From positions 62,001 through 126,000 of the forward strand of contig FQWG01000002.1 in NCBI GenBank assembly GCA_900129595.1: a DNA stretch of 64,000 nucleotides. The letters run 5' to 3'. Below are positions 6,007 to 12,937 of the stretch, piece after piece. How positions within the stretch are numbered: position 1 is the first letter of the stretch; each line of letters starts with the position of its first letter. The notes under the pieces were generated by a model. That model was not told where the DNA came from. It saw only the letters and a list, made by a program, of their open reading frames with translations, and did no database searches. The DNA comes from Flavobacterium frigidimaris. GTDB lineage: Bacteria > Bacteroidota > Bacteroidia > Flavobacteriales > Flavobacteriaceae. A program made the position numbers and the translations under genes.

Positions 6007-8120
6007 TATTGTGGCTGATGTGCTGCTTTTAATAAATCGTTTACTGTTTTCACCGGATTAAAAGTAATCAACGGTACGGCCACAAAAATAGTGAGCCAGT
6101 TAGCCATGGCACCATTCCATAATCCCGGCAGTTCATAGCTTTTTACTATTTCTCCGTCGACAGTTTTTTCTACTATAAAACCTGCTTTCTGATCTACAAA
6201 CTGCAATAAATCAAACTTCTCATTTTTATAATTTTTGATACCACAAACCAAATCAACCGGATTAAAATGGGTGGCTTCGGCTAAAATATCCTGCTGTTTT
6301 TTATTTGATAAATCTACCTGAGACGTTTCTACAATCTGCAATGAAACTGACCCTTTGGCATTTCTTACCCAAAATGGTCCTCCTCCGGGTTCTCCTTCAT
6401 TTTTTACCATTCCGCAAACCCTCACCGGTCTGTCTAATAATTCTTTTATTTTATTGATTTTATTTTCTACGGTAAACTTATTAAAATCACTGTTCAATTC
6501 AATATTGAGTTTCTGCATTAAAAAAGCAACAATTTCTTCAATGTTTTTTTCTTTTATTTCCTGCTTTTCAATAGCATTCAAATAACTAAAAACCTGTTGT
6601 TGTACTTCAAGCAAAACTCCTGCCAGTGCTTTTTTATACAAGGCAATTTTATCAATATGATTCTGAATCACATTGTCTATGTTTTTTATAAAGATAATAT
6701 CTGAGTCGAGTTCTTTTAAGTTCTCAATTAAAGCTCCATGTCCTCCCGGTCTAAATACCAAATTATTATTTTTATCCCTGACAGGGATATTTTTTTCGTC
6801 TACACAAATAGAATCTGTGCTTTTGTTTTGGTAGGAATAACTAATATTAATTTGTGTACCCGATAATTTTTCTACTTTTTCCTTCAGTACTTCAACTTCA
6901 TTTTCGAACAAATTCTGATGTGCTTCAGAAACTGTAAAATGCAAATTCGAAACCTGATTTGCCGTTGCATAATGCACACATTCATTCAAATGTTCTTCGA
7001 TTGGGTTGGCTATATGCGTTTTATACTGATGAAACGGCAATACCGCTTTTGGCTTATTGGCGAAGTCATAATAATCTGGCGACAATAATGTTTTTATAAA
7101 ATAATAGTTTTTATAATCTCTGTCTAAGGTTTCAAAATCGGGATGAATTTCTCTGAGTTTTTTATCTATACTTTCAAAAAACGGAAATTTATCGAGTGCT
7201 ACAATAAAAATAGACAAATTGCTGTCCTTCTTTCTATTGATATAAGCATTGATAGTCTCTTTCTGAATGTCAAAATCTTTCAGGAAAGCAGTCAAAAACT
7301 TAAACATTCTGCTTGCTGCACCGGAGGCCGGCACAAACTTCTTTAGTTTGAGTTTTTCTTTCTGAAGATCAAAAAAACGGGACTTCTCTTCGAATTCAGC
7401 TTCTGACAAACTTAAAATTCCGTTATTAATCGTTGCCGGACTTATTAAACTGGCTTTTGCAATTCCGTTTTTAAAAATTTCTAACTGACTTACTATTTTA
7501 TCAAAAGGAATTCCGTGATTGTATATCTGCACAAAATCAGCGGATGAAATCCCATGTTGTTTTGCAATTGATAAATTATCGATAATCGCTGTGGCTTTTG
7601 CCAAACGGCTTTCTTTATTACCTGACAATGTTATAAATGGCTTTTTGGCATCAATTAAAGATTGTTTAAAAACAGAGAAAACAGTTTCTCTGCCGTCTGA
7701 AGTATCTCTGATATCGTCTTTCTCCCAGGGAACGTCTATATCCGTAAGGAAAAACAAATCATAATGATGTTCTAGTGCGGCTTCGTTTAAAAGCGGATCA
7801 CAGAAACCATAATACATTTCAGAAAAAACTTTGGTAACCATTAAATTAGTGTCAGAAAACAAATACTTTTTTGCTGAGTCGAGTTTTTTATTTTCTAATG
7901 CAACCTGTCCGTATGCAATAGGCATCATATCCTCAGCAACACAAATGTGCTGATTCTCCTCCCATTTTTCCTGCAAATAATCGCGTGCAAATTCAGGTAC
8001 CCATTCTGTTACATAGTATGCTGCAAGTTGTTTTGCCAATGTCGTTTTTCCTGTACTTTCAGGACCAAACAAAGCAATTTTTATGATAGCTGTTTTTTGC
8101 TGTCTAAGATTTTTCTCCAT
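6006..8120 (-). CDS. NadR/NRK-type AAA kinase fused to DUF4301
   Basis: I place the start at Met codon 8120 (MEKNLRQQKTAIIKIALFGP). An in-frame start at 8270 would add 50 residues inside pnuC that look unlike a protein N-terminus. Residues about 10-190 form an AAA_28 / NadR-like ribosylnicotinamide kinase domain: the P-loop FGPESTGKTTLA, WVPEFARDYL, and DVPWEKDDIRD. The rest (about 200-704) is a DUF4301 domain, with the markers KFVPASGAASRMFKFL and VFRPGGHGALIENL, whose function is unknown to me. The gene overlaps the 3' end of pnuC by 40 bases in another frame and shares one base with arfB. Inference: the kinase phosphorylates nicotinamide riboside (or a similar vitamin) brought in by PnuC, trapping it in the cell. 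Confidence 0.8.
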   Translation of the reverse strand: MEKNLRQQKTAIIKIALFGPESTGKTTLAKQLAAYYVTEWVPEFARDYLQEKWEENQHICVAEDMMPIAYGQVALENKKLDSAKKYLFSDTNLMVTKVFSEMYYGFCDPLLNEAALEHHYDLFFLTDIDVPWEKDDIRDTSDGRETVFSVFKQSLIDAKKPFITLSGNKESRLAKATAIIDNLSIAKQHGISSADFVQIYNHGIPFDKIVSQLEIFKNGIAKASLISPATINNGILSLSEAEFEEKSRFFDLQKEKLKLKKFVPASGAASRMFKFLTAFLKDFDIQKETINAYINRKKDSNLSIFIVALDKFPFFESIDKKLREIHPDFETLDRDYKNYYFIKTLLSPDYYDFANKPKAVLPFHQYKTHIANPIEEHLNECVHYATANQVSNLHFTVSEAHQNLFENEVEVLKEKVEKLSGTQINISYSYQNKSTDSICVDEKNIPVRDKNNNLVFRPGGHGALIENLKELDSDIIFIKNIDNVIQNHIDKIALYKKALAGVLLEVQQQVFSYLNAIEKQEIKEKNIEEIVAFLMQKLNIELNSDFNKFTVENKINKIKELLDRPVRVCGMVKNEGEPGGGPFWVRNAKGSVSLQIVETSQVDLSNKKQQDILAEATHFNPVDLVCGIKNYKNEKFDLLQFVDQKAGFIVEKTVDGEIVKSYELPGLWNGAMANWLTIFVAVPLITFNPVKTVNDLLKAAHQPQ

Positions 8121-8704
8121 TCTAAATAAGCTGAAATAGCCAAAATTGTAAAAATTAAATATTGTAGCGACAACATCCCTAAGCCGCGATAGGCATAAAG
8201 AGGCACTACAATAATATCGCCAATAATCCAAAGCGTCCAGTTTTCGATCTTTTTCTTGGCCATGTACCACATTCCTGCAAAAAATATTCCTGACGAAATC
8301 ATGTCGACATAATTGTCTTTATGAATCTCGTAATCAAAATATTTATAAATTCCGAAAACTACAAATATGGTTACAAAGAACAGTAAAATTCCGATTATTT
8401 TTTCATTAAAATTCGTTCTCGTAATAGGCAGATTATCTTCGACAGTTCCGCCTTTTGCCCACATATACCAACCGTAAATACTCATTACAGAGAAGTATCC
8501 ATTTATAATCATATCACCAATATAACCCGCAACATATAAGAGATAAACAGATATTACCGTGGCAATTAATCCTGTTGGATATACCCAAATGTTTTCTTTT
8601 TTAGCAAACCACACACTCAGAATCCCACAAACAAAAACTAAAAACTCTAAAGCAATGTGCCATAAAGGGGCATTTTTGTAACTTTCAAGAAAAAAATCTA
8701 TCAT
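8081..8704 (-). CDS. pnuC: PnuC family vitamin transporter
   Basis: A 207-residue integral membrane protein with about seven hydrophobic segments and the PnuC landmark NGYFSVMSIYGWYMWAKGG (about residues 68-86). PnuC proteins facilitate diffusion of nicotinamide riboside, while close homologues PnuT and PnuX carry thiamine and riboflavin. The overlap with an NRK-like kinase gene favours nicotinamide riboside. The thiamine-regulated receptor nearby keeps thiamine possible. No riboswitch is visible in the 113-base spacer before this gene. It appears to be the first gene of a pnuC-kinase-arfB operon. Confidence 0.88.
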   Translation of the reverse strand: MIDFFLESYKNAPLWHIALEFLVFVCGILSVWFAKKENIWVYPTGLIATVISVYLLYVAGYIGDMIINGYFSVMSIYGWYMWAKGGTVEDNLPITRTNFNEKIIGILLFFVTIFVVFGIYKYFDYEIHKDNYVDMISSGIFFAGMWYMAKKKIENWTLWIIGDIIVVPLYAYRGLGMLSLQYLIFTILAISAYLEWRKILDSKKQLS

Positions 8705-8817
8705 TGGGTTGAGTTGTTTTTTGGTTTGTTCTTATAGTGGCCGTAAAAGTAAAAGTTTTTTAATCCCGAAGAACTATTTTGAATGAATTATATTTATATT
8801 ACAGCTAAAAGAAAATT

Positions 8818-9414
8818 ATGATTGCAATTGAGGTGTTGGAGAAATATGGAGCACTGAAAAAATCTTTCGATAAAAGCGAAATTGTTTTTGAACAAGGCAA
8901 TCTTCCCACGCACTATTACCAAATTATTTCCGGTGAGATCAAAATGAGCAATTATAATGATGACGGACGCGAATTTATTCAGGGCATTTTTTATAAAGAT
9001 CAGTCTTTTGGAGAACCGCCATTATTCTTAAATCAAAAATATCCCGCTAATGCTATTGCTGTTGAAAACGCAGAAATCCTCTTGCTGCCCAAAAACAACT
9101 TCATGAAACTGCTGGAAGAAAACCCGACTGTCAGCATTAAAATAATTGAGAATCTGGCCCAACGATTGTATTACAAATCAGTTATGGCAGCAGAAATGTC
9201 TACACAAGAACCGGAACATCGTGTTTTGAAACTAATAGATCACGGAATTGTATATTTTAATTTTAAGAAGGAGGAGAACGGTTACCTCATCAATTTTACG
9301 AGACAGCAAATTGGAGACTTAACCGGATTGCGTGTTGAAACGGTGATTAGAACAATTAAAGCTTTAGAAAAAAAGGGTATTCTAAAAATTATAAACAGAA
9401 AAGTATACCGATAA
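8818..9414 (+). CDS. Crp/Fnr family transcriptional regulator
   Basis: A 198-residue protein with an N-terminal cyclic-nucleotide-binding-type beta-roll (about residues 15-120) and a C-terminal winged helix (about 145-198, recognition region FTRQQIGDLTGLRVETVIRTIKAL). There are no N-terminal cysteines, so it is not an iron-sulfur Fnr; a haem, NO or redox ligand is possible but not visible. Immediately downstream is an Fnr-like palindrome upstream of a membrane protein and a truncated haemoglobin, which suggests it controls those genes in response to low oxygen or nitrosative stress. Confidence 0.88.
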   Translation: MIAIEVLEKYGALKKSFDKSEIVFEQGNLPTHYYQIISGEIKMSNYNDDGREFIQGIFYKDQSFGEPPLFLNQKYPANAIAVENAEILLLPKNNFMKLLEENPTVSIKIIENLAQRLYYKSVMAAEMSTQEPEHRVLKLIDHGIVYFNFKKEENGYLINFTRQQIGDLTGLRVETVIRTIKALEKKGILKIINRKVYR

Positions 9415-9425
9415 AAAAGTTCTTG

Positions 9426-9447
9426 TTTTATGATTTTAATCATAAAA
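9426..9447 (+). promoter_or_regulatory. Crp/Fnr-type operator palindrome
   Basis: A perfect inverted repeat, TTTTATGATT and AATCATAAAA around a TT centre. The core TGAT-N4-ATCA is the Fnr-type half-site arrangement. Its centre (9436.5) lies about 41-42 bases before the start predicted from the -7 box at 9467-9474, the classic class II activator position. Confidence 0.75.
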
Positions 9448-9466
9448 CAGAGCTGTATAGTGCATG

Positions 9467-9474
9467 TACCTTTG
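9467..9474 (+). promoter_or_regulatory. -7 box TACCTTTG of the membrane protein-haemoglobin operon
   Basis: Full match to TAnnTTTG, 20 bases before the ATG at 9495. Confidence 0.6.
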
Positions 9475-9494
9475 TAGTATAAAATCTCAATATC

Positions 9495-9782
9495 ATGACA
9501 CTATATCAAACAACATTCGAAAATTTCAATAAAAACTATATGGGTTCTGCAGCAATGGCTGTAATTGGTCAAAGCTGTTTAGGTGGTGCTGCTGCAATGT
9601 ATATTCTTTCTCACGGAACCTCTATTGGACAAATGATTCAGCTGGGAATTATCGTTTTGGCTTGTGTTTTTGCCAATACTTCAATTTTAGCACAGATGAA
9701 ACATAAAGTGGTTTTTAACCTTATTATTTTAAGTGCTTTATTAAGTGTTTTACTTATATTTCTGAATAGTTTTGTACTATGA
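9495..9782 (+). CDS. Small membrane protein, uncharacterised
   Basis: A 95-residue protein with three likely membrane helices (about residues 17-38, 46-63 and 71-93). I recognise no family motif. Its stop overlaps the start of the truncated haemoglobin gene (ATGA), and both follow the Fnr-like operator, so the two are translationally coupled and probably act in the same oxygen or NO response. A partner role at the membrane is inference only. Confidence 0.75.
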   Translation: MTLYQTTFENFNKNYMGSAAMAVIGQSCLGGAAAMYILSHGTSIGQMIQLGIIVLACVFANTSILAQMKHKVVFNLIILSALLSVLLIFLNSFVL

Positions 9783-10198
9783 GAAAACAAATAGAGAATA
9801 GAGCTGATATCTCCTTTTTAGTACATCAGTTTTATGCTAAAATAAGAGCCGATGAAGAAATCGGCTTTTATTTTAATACGATGATCAAAGATTGGGATGC
9901 CCATCTCGAAAAGCTGACTGATTTTTGGGAAACCAATTTATTTGCAGTAAAAAAATACAGAGGCAATCCGCATGCGGTACACAATAAAGTTGATGCTCAT
10001 TTTGAAAGCAAAATTACCTCGAATGAATTTGGAATTTGGCTGAACTATTGGTTTCAGACTTTAGAAGAACATTTTGAAGGCGAGAATGTAGAAACCCTAA
10101 AACGTCGTGCCCGCAAAATGGGAACTTTTTTGTTTATGAGTATGTTCGAACATCGTAAAAAGACGTCAGAAGCTTCTTCACCGGATCATTTAAATTAA
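9779..10198 (+). CDS. Group III truncated haemoglobin
   Basis: A 139-residue single-domain globin of the TrHb group III type: VHQFYAKIRADEEIGFYF near the N-terminus, DFWETNLF in the E-helix region, and NPHAVHNK (His65, His68), which contains candidates for the proximal haem ligand. The aromatic C-terminal part has WLNYWFQTLEEHFEG. Proteins of this class bind haem and interact with O2 or NO; the C. jejuni Ctb protein belongs here. Coupling to the upstream membrane protein and the Fnr-like operator agree with a role in NO or low-oxygen physiology. Confidence 0.88.
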   Translation: MRKQIENRADISFLVHQFYAKIRADEEIGFYFNTMIKDWDAHLEKLTDFWETNLFAVKKYRGNPHAVHNKVDAHFESKITSNEFGIWLNYWFQTLEEHFEGENVETLKRRARKMGTFLFMSMFEHRKKTSEASSPDHLN

Positions 10199-10423
10199 AA
10201 TCAATTTATCAATTTTGACCAAAAGGGAGACTTAAACAATAACAAACACACGAAATAAATCATTCTTGCCCCCAATAAGACTGATTATTTTCCTGTGCGG
10301 TTTCTCCCTACGGTCGAAATGAGAAATCTGCACTTATTCCGGAATTAGAGAAGATTGGATTTTGGACCCTAGCGATAGCGAACAGGCGAAGCAATTATAA
10401 TATTGTGATTTTATTCCAATAAA
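10199..10423. other. Intergenic spacer with dispersed repeats
   Basis: No reading frame of note. It holds a short inverted repeat TTTCTC / GAGAAA (10301-10326 region) and the CGATAGCGAACAGGCGAAGC element at 10373-10396. Confidence 0.6.
10373..10396. repeat. Dispersed 24-bp intergenic repeat, copy 1
   Basis: This 24-mer, which begins CGATAGCGAACAGGCGAAGC, occurs as an exact reverse complement at 60633-60656, about 50 kb away. Both copies are intergenic. Confidence 0.7.
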
Positions 10424-11074
10424 CTATTTCTCAAAAGCATACACTAGAGTAAAGTCCTGCCATGAAGTACTTGATTTTATTTCTTTGTAATGCACATTAA
10501 AATCTACTACCAAATCATCGAAATGCAGGCTAGCCTCTGTTAGATTCTCTTTTAACGAAAAAGCATTTACTCTGATATGATCCTTGAAGCTGATTCCTTT
10601 TTCATTCCTAATTTTAAAGATCGCTTCTTTCGCTCCCCAGATTACGGTCAATTCCTTAATATAATCAGTTGTATTCTGAGTGTTTAAATAACTGTTTTCA
10701 GTATCTACGAATTTATCGGCGATTCTAAGGATTTTTTCGCGCTGCAGTTCCATATCGATGCCTACGGTTTCATGGCTGATTATAATCGCTGCAAAATCAT
10801 GCGAATGTGTAATTGAAATATGATTGTGACAATTAAAATACGGTTTTCCAAATTCGTCATAATGCATTTCATGATCTGTAAAACCCATTTCCTGTATCAG
10901 CATACGAACGCTCAAAAAAGCACGCTGGTGCATTTGAGACTTCATTCCGTCTAGTCTTTGCTGCGTTTTTTCTTTTAAAACTACTTTGCTCAATAACTCC
11001 TCAAAAGATTCTGTTATGTGCCAAATTAAGATTTTGGTAGTTTCGTTGAATTGTATGGTTTGAAATAAAGGCAT
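10424..11074 (-). CDS. 4'-phosphopantetheinyl transferase superfamily protein
   Basis: A 216-residue Sfp-like protein. The two family motifs are visible: VGIDMELQ (Mg-binding Asp) and WGAKEAIFK (Glu and Lys of the second motif), preceded by NHISITHSHDFAAIIIS. It moves the phosphopantetheine arm from CoA to a conserved Ser of an acyl or peptidyl carrier protein. No carrier-protein, fatty-acid or polyketide genes are adjacent, so the target cannot be named; primary fatty acid synthesis or a flexirubin/aryl polyene pathway elsewhere is possible. Confidence 0.88.
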   Translation of the reverse strand: MPLFQTIQFNETTKILIWHITESFEELLSKVVLKEKTQQRLDGMKSQMHQRAFLSVRMLIQEMGFTDHEMHYDEFGKPYFNCHNHISITHSHDFAAIIISHETVGIDMELQREKILRIADKFVDTENSYLNTQNTTDYIKELTVIWGAKEAIFKIRNEKGISFKDHIRVNAFSLKENLTEASLHFDDLVVDFNVHYKEIKSSTSWQDFTLVYAFEK

Positions 11075-11396
11075 TCTTTTTTGAATTATGAATTATGAGT
11101 TTTAAGTTATGAATTATTTTCCTGATTTGAAAACAGATTTTCTAATTTAACGTCTGGGGTTTCTAGCCCTGATGGAAACGGCATCCTTTTGTGTCCGCCG
11201 CCGCGGACACAAAAGATATAGTGGACAGCAGAAAATAGCTCCTCAATTTCAATACCTTCTTGTAAAAAGCAAATTATTTAGCTAAAGTTCAAAAGATTAA
11301 GAAATTAAACATTTCACAAATCTTATAGAAAGTAGTCAGAATTAAAAACCTATTCCGTAAATTTGCAAAAATTTTACAATTACAAATATACTATAA
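11075..11396. other. Intergenic region between the divergent PPTase and ahcY genes
   Basis: Contains tandem-like AATTATGA / TTATGAATTA words near 11085-11115 and the ahcY -7 box at 11358-11365. No gene seen. Confidence 0.5.
11358..11365 (+). promoter_or_regulatory. -7 box TAAATTTG of ahcY
   Basis: Full match to TAnnTTTG, 31 bases before the ATG at 11397. Confidence 0.5.
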
Positions 11397-12713
11397 ATGA
11401 GTACTACAACTACGCCTTTTGTGGCTTTCAAAGTAAAAGACATCTCTCTAGCGGCTTGGGGAAGAAAAGAAATTGAATTAGCTGAAGCTGAAATGCCGGG
11501 TTTAATGGCTCTTCGCGCTGAATATAAAGACGAACAACCTCTTGCAGGTGCTCGTATCGCTGGATGTTTACATATGACGATCCAGACTGCAGTTTTGATC
11601 GAAACTTTAATCGCTCTTGGTGCTGAAGTTACCTGGTCTTCTTGTAACATTTTCTCTACTCAGGATCAGGCTGCTGCTGCTATTGCTGCTGCAGGAATTC
11701 AGGTTTACGCCTGGAAAGGTCTAGATGAGCAATCATTTGACTGGTGTATTGAGCAAACTTTATTCTTTGGTGAAGACAGAAAACCATTGAACATGATCTT
11801 AGATGATGGTGGAGATTTAACTAACATGGTTATTGACCGTTTCCCGGAATTGGTTCCCGGAATCAAAGGATTGTCTGAAGAAACTACAACTGGTGTTCAT
11901 AGACTTTACGAAAGAGTAAAAGCCGGAACTTTACCAATGCCTGCAATCAACATTAACGATTCTGTTACTAAATCTAAATTTGATAACAAATACGGTTGTA
12001 AAGAATCTGCTGTAGATGCTGTACGTCGTGCAACTGACTTAATGTTAGCTGGAAAAAGAGTTATCGTTTGCGGATACGGTGATGTTGGAAAAGGAACTGC
12101 TGCTTCTTTCAGAGGTGCAGGATCTATTGTAACAGTTACTGAAATCGATCCAATTTGTGCTTTACAAGCTGCAATGGACGGTTATGAAGTTAAAAAATTA
12201 AACACTGTAATTGCTACTGCTGATATCATCATTACCACTACAGGAAATAAAGATATCGTTCTTGGATCTCATTTCGAGCAAATGAAAGACAAAACTGTTG
12301 TTTGTAACATCGGACACTTTGATAACGAAATTGATATGGCTTGGTTGAACAAAAACCATGGTGCATCTAAAATCGAAATCAAACCTCAGGTTGACAAATA
12401 TACTATCGCCGGAAAAGATATCATCATCTTGGCTGAAGGTCGTTTGGTAAACCTTGGTTGTGCTACAGGTCACCCAAGTTTTGTAATGAGTAACTCATTC
12501 ACTAACCAAACTTTGGCTCAAATCGAATTATGGAAAAACAGTGCTGCTTACAACAATGACGTTTATATGTTACCAAAACATTTAGATGAAAAAGTTGCTG
12601 CTTTACACTTAGCTAAATTAGGAGTTGAATTGGAAACTTTACGTGACGATCAGGCTGCTTATATTGGTGTTCCGGTTGAAGGTCCATTCAAACCAGAATA
12701 CTATAGATACTAG
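11397..12713 (+). CDS. ahcY: Adenosylhomocysteinase
   Basis: A 438-residue S-adenosyl-L-homocysteine hydrolase, which reversibly splits SAH into adenosine and homocysteine using bound NAD and keeps the methyl cycle running. Recognisable blocks are [16 protein letters not shown] near the N-terminus, the NAD-binding [12 protein letters not shown] (about residue 226), [20 protein letters not shown] and the C-terminal PFKPEYYRY. It is cytoplasmic and full length. No methionine-cycle partner is adjacent; it has its own promoter and a strong terminator. Confidence 0.97.
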   Translation: MSTTTTPFVAFKVKDISLAAWGRKEIELAEAEMPGLMALRAEYKDEQPLAGARIAGCLHMTIQTAVLIETLIALGAEVTWSSCNIFSTQDQAAAAIAAAGIQVYAWKGLDEQSFDWCIEQTLFFGEDRKPLNMILDDGGDLTNMVIDRFPELVPGIKGLSEETTTGVHRLYERVKAGTLPMPAININDSVTKSKFDNKYGCKESAVDAVRRATDLMLAGKRVIVCGYGDVGKGTAASFRGAGSIVTVTEIDPICALQAAMDGYEVKKLNTVIATADIIITTTGNKDIVLGSHFEQMKDKTVVCNIGHFDNEIDMAWLNKNHGASKIEIKPQVDKYTIAGKDIIILAEGRLVNLGCATGHPSFVMSNSFTNQTLAQIELWKNSAAYNNDVYMLPKHLDEKVAALHLAKLGVELETLRDDQAAYIGVPVEGPFKPEYYRY

Positions 12714-12737
12714 TAAATTTTAGATTGAAGATTTCAG

Positions 12738-12755
12738 TCCCGATAGCTATCGGGA
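12738..12755. repeat. Perfect 18-bp palindrome TCCCGATAGCTATCGGGA
   Basis: Self-complementary over its full length, between the ahcY stop and its terminator. The CGATAGC word recurs in the dispersed repeat at 10373-10396. Confidence 0.6.
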
Positions 12756-12780
12756 TAGATTTCTTTGATTATTCATATCA

Positions 12781-12813
12781 AACCCGACAGGTTTTAAAAA
12801 CCTGTCGGGTTTT
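12781..12813 (+). terminator. Intrinsic terminator after ahcY
   Basis: Arms AACCCGACAGGTTTT and AAAACCTGTCGGGTT form a strong hairpin followed by TT. The same hairpin recurs at 15362-15394. Confidence 0.85.
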
Positions 12814-12937
12814 CTGTTTTCAATCAGAAATACAGATAAGTAAATCGTTTATTTTTATACACAAAATCATTTCTTACAAAAAAATTATACCTTTATAGAA
12901 TAAGTCTCAATTTCTCAAATACATAAACATTGTACTC

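Noticed and set aside
8121-8270. 50-codon N-terminal extension of the NRK-DUF4301 protein
   Set aside because: It lies wholly inside pnuC in another frame and gives a Cys/Tyr-rich sequence unlike a protein start; the P-loop domain begins properly after Met 8120.
12198-12473. 91-codon open frame antisense to ahcY
   Set aside because: A shadow of a highly conserved enzyme gene, without any start context.
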